A stretch of 39,617 bases of DNA from Paraburkholderia sp. C35 (GCF_003121405.1 NZ_QBUY01000084.1:1-39617); one strand, 5' to 3'; positions 17,702 to 25,883 are shown, counted from the stretch's first letter. The notes: generated from the letters alone by a model not told the origin. Numbers and translations: made by a program.

Positions 17702-17859
17702 GGGTTGGTCCGCGCTAAATCGGGCGTCGGGGAAAATCCTGAATGCAACTAACCGTCTGTTTTGCCGCCATCACCCGAAGGGGCCTGGGTGGTTCGCATT
17801 CAATGCCGAGTCTGCAAGGGGAGATCGTCGGAAAGCGATCGAACCAACGCCGCCGCGCC

Positions 17860-19242
17860 TCAGACGGCGCTATCCGCCTTTTGCTCCACGGCATGCATTC
17901 GCACGGAACGCGCGCTGACGGTCCGCAGATACAGCGCGAGACCGATGCCCGCGATCAGCAGGCTCACCGTATTCGCCAGCCAGAAACCGCGTGCGCCCGT
18001 CACCGATTCCGGCACCCAGCTGCCGACGTCGAAGCCGAGCGCATAACCGCCGCCCAGCCCGACGCCCCACAACGCGACGGCATAAATCACAGTCGGCACG
18101 ACCGCCACGCGATACGCGCGCAGCACGAATGCCGACGTGATCTGCAGCGCGTCGCACAGATGGTAGAACACGACGATCAGCACCAGCGGCATGGCCGCCT
18201 GCACGACCTGCGGATTCGGCGTATAGCCCGAGATGATGACGGGCCGCAGCGCGAGCACGATCACGCCATAACAGCACGCGATCGCCACCGCCATCGCGAT
18301 GCCGTGCCGCGCGAGCGTGCGTGCCGCCTCGAAGCGCTGCGCGCCGAGTGCCTGGGCCACGAGCGTCGACGTGGCAATACCGATCGATAGCGGTGTCATG
18401 TACAGCACCGCGCCGATATTGCCCGCAATCTGATGGCCCGCCAGCGTGGTCGTACCGAAGCGCGCAATAAAGAGCGCCATAAAGGTGTACGACGTCACTT
18501 CGATCAGATACGACATGCCCATCGGCACGCCAAGCCTCAACTGCGCCGCCTGACGCTGCCACACAGGCCAGCAGAAGTGCCGAAAAATCGCGAATGGGCG
18601 GAACACGTCGAGCTTCGACATCACCGTCATGCCGACGATCGCGAGCGTCCAGTTGATCAGGGTGCTCGCGAGCGCCGCGCCCGGACCGCCGAGCGTGGGC
18701 AAGCCGAACTTGCCGAAAATCAGCACCGTGTTGAGCGGCAGCTTCAGCAGCAGCGCACCGATCTGCAGGATCATCACCAGACGCGGCTGGCCGACGGCAT
18801 TCGTCAGCGAGCTATAGACGCGAAACGCGAGACTCGCGGGCAGGCCGAATGCGAGTATCCGCAAATACGATACCGTGCGATCGCGCAGCGCTTCCGGCGC
18901 GCGCGCCAGCTGCAGCAGCGGGTGAGGGAAGTACAGGATCAGAAAGCCGATCACGGCGAGCGCCGCCGCGAGCCACAGCGCCTGACGCACTTCCTCGCCG
19001 ATCTCTTCGTAGCGCGCGGCGCCGTACAGCTGGCCGGCAATCGGCTGCAGCGCTGTCAGAATGCCCATCAACCCGATGTACACCGAAATATAGATCGACG
19101 AGCCGAGTCCGAGTGCGGCGAGATCGGTCGCCGAGAAGCGGCCGATCATCGCCGTATCGATCACGCCGAACGCGATGATGGCCAGCTGGCCGATCAGCAC
19201 CGGCCACGCGAGCGCGGCGATTTTCCGGGCATCGGCGAACAT
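17860..19242 (-). CDS. MATE-family multidrug efflux transporter
   Basis: A 460-residue integral membrane protein with about 12 transmembrane segments arranged as two MATE repeats. The first begins WPVLIGQLAIIAFGVIDTAMIGRFSATDLAALGLG, a clear MATE/NorM signature; the second begins LRLGVPMGMSYLIEVTSYTFMALFIARFGTTTLAGHQIAGN. Members export cationic drugs or metabolites using Na+ or H+. The ATG at 19242 lies 2 nt after the stop of the upstream ArnT-like gene, so translation is probably coupled. The substrate cannot be inferred. Confidence 0.92.
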   Translation of the reverse strand: MFADARKIAALAWPVLIGQLAIIAFGVIDTAMIGRFSATDLAALGLGSSIYISVYIGLMGILTALQPIAGQLYGAARYEEIGEEVRQALWLAAALAVIGFLILYFPHPLLQLARAPEALRDRTVSYLRILAFGLPASLAFRVYSSLTNAVGQPRLVMILQIGALLLKLPLNTVLIFGKFGLPTLGGPGAALASTLINWTLAIVGMTVMSKLDVFRPFAIFRHFCWPVWQRQAAQLRLGVPMGMSYLIEVTSYTFMALFIARFGTTTLAGHQIAGNIGAVLYMTPLSIGIATSTLVAQALGAQRFEAARTLARHGIAMAVAIACCYGVIVLALRPVIISGYTPNPQVVQAAMPLVLIVVFYHLCDALQITSAFVLRAYRVAVVPTVIYAVALWGVGLGGGYALGFDVGSWVPESVTGARGFWLANTVSLLIAGIGLALYLRTVSARSVRMHAVEQKADSAV

Positions 19243-19244
19243 GG

Positions 19245-21002
19245 TCAGTCGGTTTTCTTCGGGCGCCACGGACGACGCTTCACAGGCGGCTGCGGGCGGT
19301 CGATACGCACGTAGAGCCGGAAGCGTTCGTCGCGGTCGGCCGCGCGGCGGCCGTCCCAGACGAGCTTCCACATGTAGTTCGGCATCGCGCTCGGTTCGCC
19401 GAAATCCTGGGTGTCCTGACGCAGGATCACGTCGCAGTCTTCATCGAACGAAAAGTGCATGTCGCCGAAATAGGCGAAGGTCGCGATTTGCGCATCGCCG
19501 AGACGAACGGGCGATATGCAGGTGTAGTCCGACGGCAGATGCGCGGCAATCTGCTCGGCGACATCCTTATAAGTACGGCTATAGTTGACGACGGGCAGCC
19601 ACAGTGTCATCAGCAGCACCCACATCAGCGTCGTGCCCGCACTCGACAGCACCACGCTGCGCCACAGCACCTTCGGGTGCCGCGCCACGCGCCATTGCAC
19701 CAGCGCGAACCAGCACACGGTCACGGCGACCGCGCACACGAACGACAGAATCTTGAATTGCGGCGAAAAGCCCGGCGCGAGACGCGCAAGGTTGCGCGCC
19801 AACTGATGCGGATAGCCCGTCATGCCCGCCAGCCAGACGAGCCACACGAAACTGCCGAGCACGGTGAAGCTGAGCACCGCGAACCAGTCGATGGCGTTGA
19901 TCGCGCCGCGCTTGAGGGTCGGCAGCGCGAACGCGGCGATCACGGCGAGCGCGGGCGTCAGCAGGATGAACAGGCGGTTCGAACCGTGGCTTTGCAGCAC
20001 GACGAGAATCAGCAGCGGCGCAATGACCGACAGCGGAATCGCGATGTGCGGCGCGCGCCGCAGTCCTGCCCAGCTGACCCATGCCCAGATCGCGAGCGGC
20101 CAGGCAGGCCATGCGTATAGCGACAGGTTCTTGACGGCATAGAGCAGGGTCGCGCCATAGGGGCCGGCGAACGCCTGCAGGCTGCCGCGCATCCATTGAT
20201 GGAGGAACCAGACGGCGTCGTCGGGATAGAGCGCGATGGCCGCCAGCGGCCATGCCACCGACAACACCAGCGCAATCGGCAGGCCGGCGATCATCAGCGT
20301 GCGCCAGTGTGTCTCGTGCACGATCACCATCATCGCGAAGGTGCCGATCAGCAGCGCGCCCACCAGCACCGGGCTGCTGGTCAGCGTGACGAGGCCGATC
20401 GCCGTACCCCAGATGAGCGCGCCCTGAACGGGCTTGTCGACCATGCGCACGAGGCCGTAGACGAGCATCGCGATGCAGACGAACTGCGCGATCTGCGGCG
20501 TGGTTTCGTGGCCGCGCTCGGCGAGGCCGAACGTGGCCAGCAGGATCAGCAGGGCGCCGTCGCCGAGTGTGCGGCCGTAGTCGCGTGGCTCGGGTTCGCC
20601 GCCGAATGCGTACTTGAATGGCTGCACTTCGGGCCGGCGGCCGAGCAGATACGCGGCGTACCACACGAACGCGCAGGCCGCGCAGAACAGCAGGCCCGTG
20701 AACACGCGCGACGCGTTGCTCGCATCGACGAGGGGATCGAGCACGCGGATCGCGCTCGCGCCGAGCCAGTAGCCGAGCGGCGCGTCCGAGGTCATGTACT
20801 TGCCGACCAGATTCGGCAGCAGCCAGTCGTGCAGCGAACCGTTGGCCATCGTCCACATGACACCGAAGCCGGCTGCGTCCTCGTTCTTCCACGGATCGCG
20901 CCCGAACAGGCCAAACGACGCATAGACGACGCAGATAGTGAGCAGCAGCCAGCGCGGCAACGCACTGGTAGCGGAGGCGGTGAGGCGAACGACAGATCTC
21001 AT
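19245..21002 (-). CDS. ArnT-like membrane glycosyltransferase (GT-C/PMT type)
   Basis: A 585-residue polytopic protein that resembles the 4-amino-4-deoxy-L-arabinose transferase/dolichyl-P-mannose transferase superfamily. The first periplasmic loop carries FGRDPWKNEDAAGFGVMW with the acidic residues expected at the active site, followed by TSDAPLGYWLGA. At least ten hydrophobic segments follow, and a soluble C-terminal part (about 480-585) ends in a basic tail. Such enzymes transfer a sugar from an undecaprenyl carrier to lipid A or another periplasmic acceptor; which one is not clear. The ATG at 21002 has no ribosome site. In the same frame a leaderless-looking ATG at 21080 is separated from it by a TAA at 21044-21042. 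Confidence 0.85.
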   Translation of the reverse strand: MRSVVRLTASATSALPRWLLLTICVVYASFGLFGRDPWKNEDAAGFGVMWTMANGSLHDWLLPNLVGKYMTSDAPLGYWLGASAIRVLDPLVDASNASRVFTGLLFCAACAFVWYAAYLLGRRPEVQPFKYAFGGEPEPRDYGRTLGDGALLILLATFGLAERGHETTPQIAQFVCIAMLVYGLVRMVDKPVQGALIWGTAIGLVTLTSSPVLVGALLIGTFAMMVIVHETHWRTLMIAGLPIALVLSVAWPLAAIALYPDDAVWFLHQWMRGSLQAFAGPYGATLLYAVKNLSLYAWPAWPLAIWAWVSWAGLRRAPHIAIPLSVIAPLLILVVLQSHGSNRLFILLTPALAVIAAFALPTLKRGAINAIDWFAVLSFTVLGSFVWLVWLAGMTGYPHQLARNLARLAPGFSPQFKILSFVCAVAVTVCWFALVQWRVARHPKVLWRSVVLSSAGTTLMWVLLMTLWLPVVNYSRTYKDVAEQIAAHLPSDYTCISPVRLGDAQIATFAYFGDMHFSFDEDCDVILRQDTQDFGEPSAMPNYMWKLVWDGRRAADRDERFRLYVRIDRPQPPVKRRPWRPKKTD

Positions 21003-21041
21003 GCGGTGTTCGTGTGGGGCTGCGCGCGGGGCAGCCGTGAG

Positions 21042-21080
21042 TTATTGGTGGAGCGCAGGAGGCGTCTCGGATTCAGGCAT
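21042..21080 (-). other. Short 12-codon frame upstream of and in frame with the ArnT-like gene
   Basis: ATG at 21080 encodes MPESETPPALHQ and stops at TAA (21044-21042). The same frame then runs on without a stop into the ATG at 21002. It is either a leader peptide or the original N-terminus cut off by a nonsense change (for example CAA to TAA). Confidence 0.4.
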
Positions 21081-21085
21081 GCGGC

Positions 21086-21091
21086 ATTGTA
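21086..21091 (-). promoter_or_regulatory. Candidate -10 element of the ArnT-like gene
   Basis: TACAAT on the minus strand (21091-21086) lies 5 nt before the ATG at 21080, so transcription would begin at or next to that codon. The same geometry precedes surE and dnaX in this window. No strong -35 is visible. Confidence 0.4.
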
Positions 21092-21202
21092 GACGGGTGG
21101 CGCGCTGTGCGTCACACGCTGCCTTACAGACAGTTGCACGGATGGCAGAGCGGCTGGCGCTGAAAGCGGATGGGACGGCCGATCCACAAATCTTTCAGCG
21201 AC

Positions 21203-21231
21203 AAAAAAGGGCAGCTTGCGCTGCCCTTTTT
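21203..21231 (-). terminator. Intrinsic terminator of rpmE2
   Basis: GGGCAGC and GCTGCCC (21209-21215, 21220-21226) pair around a 4-nt loop that reads GCAA on the minus strand and is followed by six T. It sits 45 nt after the rpmE2 stop. The T-run on the other side could make it work in both directions. Confidence 0.88.
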
Positions 21232-21275
21232 GCATCGTAGCGGCCCGGACGGGAGTCGGGACCGGCACGGGAGTA

Positions 21276-21539
21276 TTACTTCGTGGCCTTGCCCGAAGCG
21301 CGGGCGCCAAACTTCTTGTTGAACTTCTCGACGCGGCCTGCCGTGTCCATGATCTTTTGCTGGCCGGTGTAGAACGGGTGCGATTCCGACGAGACTTCGA
21401 TCTTCGCCAGCGGGTATTCCTTGCCTTCGAACGTGCCCGTTTCACGCGTCTGGATGGTCGAGCGCGTCACGAACTTGAAGTCGATCGACATATCGACGAA
21501 CAGGACTTCGCGGTAATTCGGGTGAATGCCTTCTTTCAT
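21276..21539 (-). CDS. rpmE2: Ribosomal protein bL31, type B
   Basis: An 87-residue L31 of the B type (MKEGIHPNYREVLFVDMSIDFKF, then SSESHPFYTGQQK). It lacks the CxxC zinc site of A-type L31, so it is the zinc-independent paralogue (E. coli YkgM class), although in Burkholderia-group genomes this form is often the ordinary L31. AAGGA lies 6-7 nt before the ATG. It has its own promoter and terminator and therefore looks monocistronic. Confidence 0.95.
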   Translation of the reverse strand: MKEGIHPNYREVLFVDMSIDFKFVTRSTIQTRETGTFEGKEYPLAKIEVSSESHPFYTGQQKIMDTAGRVEKFNKKFGARASGKATK

Positions 21540-21626
21540 GGTCTTTCCTTTAATCTGGCGGTAGCCAACCCGGGAGCCGGAGAATTCCGCAACCGCGAGC
21601 CACTTGCCTAAGGTCGAAAAACGGCG

Positions 21627-21655
21627 ATTATGCCAGAAAATCAGACCTTTGACGA
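21627..21655 (-). promoter_or_regulatory. Candidate promoter of rpmE2
   Basis: TGGCATAAT gives an extended -10 (CATAAT at 21632-21627), with TCGTCA (21655-21650) 17 bp upstream as a partial -35. The leader would be about 80 nt, with short GC-rich inverted sequences (CCGGCTCCCGGG). Confidence 0.5.
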
Positions 21656-21729
21656 GGTTTGCGGAGGTTTTTTCGCGTTGTGGTTGCGCAGTTTGGGGTG
21701 TCCTGGGGCGGTTTGTCGGTGGATAGCTT

Positions 21730-22566
21730 TCAACTGTCCGTTTCGCTAAGCGCGCCCGTGCGCGCGGGGTCTTGACGGTAATAGCGCGCGAGCAGCCGAT
21801 AAAGCTCCGGGTATTCAGCTCCGAATTCGCGTGGCTTCACGAACAGCGCCTCGCTGCAAACGGCAAAAAATTCCGACGGATGATCGGTGGCGTACGGATC
21901 GATCAGCGACTCACGCTCGAAGCGCGCCCAGCGCCGGTCCGGCACGGCGTCTACCTTCGCGCAGAACTGGTCGTACGCGTGATCGAACACGTCGGCCCAT
22001 TGCGCGGAATCGAGCGGCGCGTGCAGTTTGCGAAAGAGCGGCGGATGGCCGTCGGCCTCGCCCGTCACCATGTCGATCTTGTGCGCGAATTCGTGGATCA
22101 CGACGTTGTAGGCGTCCGAGCCGTCCGTCATCTGCGCGTCTTCCCACGACAGGATCACGGGGCCGCCTTCCCACGCTTCACCGCTCGCGTCGTGCTCGAC
22201 TTCATGCACGACGCCGTCTTCGTCTTCCACCGTTTTGCGGATCACGAACTCGCCCGGATACACGATCACACCTACCCAGCCGCGATACAGATCCAGCCCG
22301 AGATTCAGCACGGGCAGGCATGCCTGCACGGCGATCGCGACGGTGATCTGATCGGTCAGTTCGAGATCATGTGCCGTCGAAAATTCTTTTTGCGCGATGA
22401 AGAGACTCGTTAGCTCGCGCAGGCGCAGCAGATCGGTGGACGCAAGATGCGACAGGAACGGCAAGCCGTCGAGTGTCGCCTGCCAGAGCGCGTCGTCGAT
22501 GGCGTGCGTGCGCAGCGCGCGGTCGCGGCGGCGTGTGTCGAACCAGTTCGTGAGTTTCGAAAACAT
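21730..22566 (-). CDS. mtfA: M90-family zinc metallopeptidase, MtfA-like
   Basis: A 278-residue cytoplasmic protein of the M90/MtfA family. The zinc motif HEFAH is at residues 158-162, and the SEFFAVCSE segment later in the chain supplies the further glutamate ligand expected for this gluzincin family. In E. coli MtfA binds the repressor Mlc and thereby tunes glucose-transport genes; here only the peptidase fold can be inferred. It lies 59 nt downstream of a MerR regulator gene on the same strand. The first Met (MFSKLTNWFDTRRRDRAL) is typical for the family. Confidence 0.88.
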   Translation of the reverse strand: MFSKLTNWFDTRRRDRALRTHAIDDALWQATLDGLPFLSHLASTDLLRLRELTSLFIAQKEFSTAHDLELTDQITVAIAVQACLPVLNLGLDLYRGWVGVIVYPGEFVIRKTVEDEDGVVHEVEHDASGEAWEGGPVILSWEDAQMTDGSDAYNVVIHEFAHKIDMVTGEADGHPPLFRKLHAPLDSAQWADVFDHAYDQFCAKVDAVPDRRWARFERESLIDPYATDHPSEFFAVCSEALFVKPREFGAEYPELYRLLARYYRQDPARTGALSETDS

Positions 22567-22625
22567 CGCGAGTTTGTCTTCGTAGGTGGGGTCGATGTCG
22601 GGCGGCGCCTGCTGGCTTCAGACGC

Positions 22626-23093
22626 TCAGGCTTTGGTGGTCTTGCCGCGCTTGAGCGCAACGGCCGCGCGCCGTTTCTGGATCAGATCGTCGGCGCTTTC
22701 GCCCGCAAGTCGGCGCTGCACATAGTCCAGATCGTCGCTCAGTTCGGCTTTCAGCTTCTGCGCTTCCTTCAATTCGCGCTGCACGGATTCGATCCGCGCA
22801 TCGAGCGATTCGACCTGTTGCGCGAGACCATCGCGAATCTGCTGCAGCGATTCGGTCGAATAGCCGCGACGTCCGCTGTCGGTGTCTTCGAGTGGGCGCT
22901 TGAGCATTTCCGTGATGCCCGCCAGCGAAAACCCGAGCGCACGCAAACGCAGGATGCGCGAGAAGCGTTCGAGATCGCTCGCGTCGTAGAGACGATAGCG
23001 GCCTTCGCTGCGGCTGGGCGTGACGAGGCCGCGTTCCTCGTAATACTTGAGGGTGCGCGGCGTGACGTTCAGACGCTCGGCGGCATCGCGCAC
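22626..23093 (-). CDS. MerR-family regulator
   Basis: A 155-residue MerR-like regulator with the DNA-binding segment AAERLNVTPRTLKYYEERGLV, the RYRLYDASDLERFSRILRLRALGFSL linker and a long coiled-coil dimer helix (ESLDARIESVQRELKEAQKLKAELSDDL). There is no cysteine-based effector domain, so the inducer is unknown. The only start that avoids an in-frame stop is GTG at 23093, with no ribosome site. In the same frame ATG at 23126 (MPTADSST) is followed by TAG at 23102-23100 and then by LTVRDAAERL, which looks like a normal MerR N-terminus. The start may therefore have been damaged. A palindrome overlaps its -10 region. Confidence 0.85.
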   Translation of the reverse strand: MRDAAERLNVTPRTLKYYEERGLVTPSRSEGRYRLYDASDLERFSRILRLRALGFSLAGITEMLKRPLEDTDSGRRGYSTESLQQIRDGLAQQVESLDARIESVQRELKEAQKLKAELSDDLDYVQRRLAGESADDLIQKRRAAVALKRGKTTKA

Positions 23094-23130
23094 GGTGAGC
23101 TAAGTGGAAGAGTCGGCGGTCGGCATGGTG

Positions 23131-23160
23131 ATGCTTCACTGGTCGGCGTGAAGCATTATA
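23131..23160 (-). promoter_or_regulatory. Promoter -10 and operator-like palindrome of the MerR gene
   Basis: ATGCTTCAC (23131-23139) and GTGAAGCAT (23148-23156) form perfect 9-bp arms around 8 bp. On the minus strand the palindrome overlaps a consensus TATAAT (23160-23155) and runs downstream across the start site, a place suited to repression rather than the spacer position used by classical MerR activators. Confidence 0.55.
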
Positions 23161-23230
23161 GAGAAAGGTGTCCGCGCGCATCGGCGTGTAGCCGGATGGC
23201 GTAAGGAAGAACGTTAAATCAGGGCTGAAA

Positions 23231-23260
23231 TAAAAAACGCCTGCGCGAAGGCAGGCGTTT
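23231..23260 (-). terminator. Intrinsic terminator of rho
   Basis: AAACGCCTGC and GCAGGCGTTT (23235-23244, 23251-23260) pair around a 6-nt loop and run into TTTTTT on the minus strand. It is 25 nt after the rho stop, so rho transcription is closed off from the MerR gene. Confidence 0.88.
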
Positions 23261-23284
23261 CGTACAGCGATGGGCGAGGCTGGC

Positions 23285-24550
23285 TTAACCGCCGCCGCGA
23301 CGCATCATGTCGAAGAACTCGGCGTTGTTCTTCGTCTGGCGGATCTTGTCGAGCAGGAATTCCATGGCTTCGACTTCGTCCATGTCGTGGATGAACTTGC
23401 GCAGCACCCAGATCTTTTGCAGGATCTCGGGCTTGATCAGCAGTTCTTCGCGACGCGTGCCGGACTTGTTCAGATTGATCGACGGATAGACGCGCTTTTC
23501 CGCGAGACGGCGCTCGAGGTGCACTTCCATGTTGCCCGTGCCCTTGAACTCTTCGTAGATCACGTCGTCCATGCGGCTGCCCGTTTCGATCAGCGCCGTG
23601 CCGCTGATAGTCAGCGAACCGCCTTCCTCGATGTTACGAGCCGCGCCGAAGAAGCGCTTCGGACGTTGCAGCGCGTTGGCGTCGACACCGCCCGTCAGCA
23701 CCTTGCCCGATGCCGGCACGACCGTGTTGTACGCACGTGCGAGACGCGTGATCGAGTCGAGCAGAATGACCACGTCGTTCTTCATTTCGACGAGGCGCTT
23801 GGCCTTTTCGATCACCATTTCGGCGACCTGGACGTGACGCGCAGCCGGTTCATCGAAGGTCGAGGCGATCACTTCGCCCGCCACCGAACGCTGCATTTCC
23901 GTCACTTCTTCAGGACGTTCGTCGATCAGCAGCACGAACAGGATGACGTCGGGATGGTTCTGCTTGATCGCATGCGCGATGTGCTGAAGCATCACGGTCT
24001 TACCGGACTTCGGCGACGCGACGAGCAGGCCGCGCTGACCCTTGCCGATCGGCGCGATCATGTCGATGATGCGGCCCGTGACGTTTTCTTCGCCACGCAT
24101 CTCACGTTCGAGCAGCAGCACCTTGTTCGGGTGCAGCGGCGTCAGATTCTCGAACATGATCTTGTGCTTCGAGGCTTCCGGCGGCTGACCGTTGACCTTG
24201 TCCACCTTCACCAGCGCGAAGTAGCGCTCGCCGTCCTTCGGCGTGCGGACTTCACCTTCGATGGTGTCGCCCGTATGCAGGTTGAAGCGGCGGATCTGCG
24301 ACGGCGAGATATAGATATCGTCCGTGCTTGCGAGATACGAGGTTTCCGGCGAGCGCAGGAAGCCGAAGCCGTCGGGCAGCACTTCGAGCGTGCCGTCACC
24401 GAAGATCGTTTCGCCCGTTTTGGCGCGTTTTTTTAGAATGGCGAACATCAGTTCCTGCTTGCGCAGGCGGTTCGCACTTTCGATCTCGAGGCCATTGGCC
24501 ATCTCGATCAATTGGGACACGTGCAGAGTCTTAAGCTCGGATAAATGCAT
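23285..24550 (-). CDS. rho: Transcription termination factor Rho
   Basis: Rho is a hexameric RNA helicase that ends transcription of untranslated RNA. The 421-residue protein begins MHLSELKTLHVSQLIEMA, carries the RNA-binding cold-shock fold with GFGFLRSP, the ATPase P-loop ASPKSGKT near residue 180, Walker B VVILLDSITRLARAYN, and the Q/R-loop region GGVDANALQRPKRFFGAARN. It ends in MMRRGGG. Length matches E. coli Rho (419). No strong Shine-Dalgarno sequence precedes the ATG. A leader of up to about 300 nt with a large hairpin separates it from trxA; rho is commonly autoregulated by attenuation in its leader, so this region may matter. Confidence 0.98.
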   Translation of the reverse strand: MHLSELKTLHVSQLIEMANGLEIESANRLRKQELMFAILKKRAKTGETIFGDGTLEVLPDGFGFLRSPETSYLASTDDIYISPSQIRRFNLHTGDTIEGEVRTPKDGERYFALVKVDKVNGQPPEASKHKIMFENLTPLHPNKVLLLEREMRGEENVTGRIIDMIAPIGKGQRGLLVASPKSGKTVMLQHIAHAIKQNHPDVILFVLLIDERPEEVTEMQRSVAGEVIASTFDEPAARHVQVAEMVIEKAKRLVEMKNDVVILLDSITRLARAYNTVVPASGKVLTGGVDANALQRPKRFFGAARNIEEGGSLTISGTALIETGSRMDDVIYEEFKGTGNMEVHLERRLAEKRVYPSINLNKSGTRREELLIKPEILQKIWVLRKFIHDMDEVEAMEFLLDKIRQTKNNAEFFDMMRRGGG

Positions 24551-24702
24551 ACGGAGAACCCGCAGGAGAAGGTGCGACCTGAAATGAAATCTGGGAGGAG
24601 AAGTGAGCGGAACCGCTCAAGGACTTACTCGTCTTTTCGACGTTTTGTGGATTCTAGCATAGCACACGCCAAAACCAGCCTGCAGGGCCGGTTCTTGTAT
24701 GG

Positions 24703-24751
24703 CGCATGATTCTTGTTGTCATTGTTGTCCAGTGACAACAAGAATCATGCG
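24703..24751. repeat. Perfect 19-bp inverted repeat between trxA and rho
   Basis: The arms at 24703-24721 and 24733-24751 are exact reverse complements (each begins or ends in CGCATGATTC / GAATCATGCG) around an 11-nt loop. The loop itself repeats part of the arm (TTGTTGTC occurs twice, 24713-24720 and 24722-24729), so the register can slip. No U-tract follows on either strand. It lies about 95 nt after the trxA stop. Confidence 0.9.
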
Positions 24752-24846
24752 GCTCGCTTCATGCACGCCAAAGCTTCATGGCCGATGCATCTCGCGAGCC
24801 GGGCGGTGCGCTTTAACTGACTCGAGCGCGCTGCCGTGCCTGCACT

Positions 24847-25173
24847 TTACAGGTTGCCGTCGAGGAACGCGGTGAGTTGCGACTTCGACAGGGCGCCGAC
24901 CTTCTGCGCCGCGACCGCGCCGTTCTTGAACAGAATCAGCGTGGGGATGCCGCGCACGCCGAACTTGACGGGCGTGGACTGGTGTTCGTCGACATTGATC
25001 TTGGCGATCTGCAGGCGATCAGCGTAGTCCTTCGCCACTTCGTCGAGGATCGGCGCGATCATCTTGCACGGGCCACACCATTCTGCCCAGAAGTCGAGCA
25101 GTACGGGTTTGTCGGATTTGACGACGTCCTGTTCAAACGACGCGTCGCTAATATGCTTGATGTGTTCGCTCAT
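24847..25173 (-). CDS. trxA: Thioredoxin 1
   Basis: A 108-residue thioredoxin with the redox-active WCGPC at residues 32-36 and the cis-proline segment RGIPTLILF. It reduces protein disulfides in the cytoplasm with electrons from thioredoxin reductase. The frame is open 96 nt further upstream, but the ATG at 25173 gives the standard N-terminus (MSEHIKHISDASFEQDV) and is preceded by a GAGG sequence about 11 nt away. The trxA-rho order is conserved in many proteobacteria. Confidence 0.97.
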   Translation of the reverse strand: MSEHIKHISDASFEQDVVKSDKPVLLDFWAEWCGPCKMIAPILDEVAKDYADRLQIAKINVDEHQSTPVKFGVRGIPTLILFKNGAVAAQKVGALSKSQLTAFLDGNL

Positions 25174-25591
25174 TTGTGTGAATACCTCTTTCGGTTCGAG
25201 GCCTGCCTTGATTGCCCGCCACGATACAACAGAATCAGAAAACTTTCCGTTCGCTTTGCCACAGGACAAACCATGAATCGCACCGCGGGAAGTATCGTGG
25301 GGACACCTTCGAGAGGGCGGACTGGCTTGGCTTTGCGGATCACTTGAACGTCAGTTTAGCCTAAATTGCTATGCGTTGCCCGCCGTGATAGTACGCATAC
25401 CGGCGGTAGGGTTTCAGGCTGTGCCTTGCGTGCGTCTTATGACTTCAGACAGACGCGAAGCGCGGCGGCGCCCTCGTTACATGACCAATGTGGAGATCCC
25501 GCAAGCGAACACAAGAGGGCGGCGATGGAGTTCCGCTTAACATTCTTCAGCTTTTGTCCCTAGGCCTCTCGCGTGGCGCGACGAGCGGTGT
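25174..25591. other. Intergenic region between trxA and the SRP RNA gene
   Basis: This divergent gap must hold the trxA promoter and the upstream part of the SRP RNA promoter. I see no convincing -35/-10 pair for trxA, no open frame with protein-like composition, and no recognisable RNA. An inverted pair CGCCCTC/GAGGGCG with a long loop occurs near 25470-25525. Confidence 0.5.
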
Positions 25592-25597
25592 TAGAAT
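25592..25597 (+). promoter_or_regulatory. -10 element of the SRP RNA gene
   Basis: TAGAAT lies 5 nt before the inferred 5' end of the RNA at 25603, the expected distance. A GC-rich sequence fills the -35 region without a clear match. Confidence 0.55.
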
Positions 25598-25602
25598 GCT
25601 TC

Positions 25603-25702
25603 GTGACGGGCCTCCTCGCATGGAGGGGCGGTCAACCTGGTCAGGTCGGGAACGAAGCAGCCACAGCCGTTTTCCACCAGTGCCGAGGGTCGGGCTCGTC
25701 AC
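25603..25702 (+). ncRNA. ffs: Signal recognition particle RNA, small bacterial (4.5S) type
   Basis: The core GGTCAGGTCGGGAACGAAGC followed by AGCC is the conserved Ffh-binding domain with its GGAA tetraloop. Compared with E. coli (CCGGAAGG) the pair closing the tetraloop is inverted (G-GGAA-C), a change that keeps pairing. The ends pair: GTGACG at 25603 with CGTCAC ending at 25702. A T-rich run (CTTCCTTTTTTC) follows directly and probably terminates transcription. The RNA is part of the particle that targets membrane proteins. Position upstream of dnaX is usual in related genomes, as far as I recall. Confidence 0.93.
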
Positions 25703-25883
25703 CTTCCTTTTTTCTCATCTGTCGTACTTCCCCTGTTTTTTCTTCTGTCTGCGTCGTCCTGCACGCGGTACGTCCTATCGCTTCCGTAGCGAAAATCAAT
25801 GAAGCGTCAGAGGGTTGCCACGCCTTGTCTGGTCGGGCTGTCGAGCGCGTTATCGATTCGTCTTTTCGCCTCAGTCTTGCTGA

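Noticed and set aside
17702..17859. Terminator between the convergent CMD-family and MATE genes
   Set aside because: Only a 5-bp CACCC/GGGTG inverted repeat without a U-tract is visible.
17743..18390. Plus-strand open frame opposite the MATE gene
   Set aside because: His/Arg/Gln-rich antisense frame; the MATE protein on the other strand has clear transmembrane repeats.
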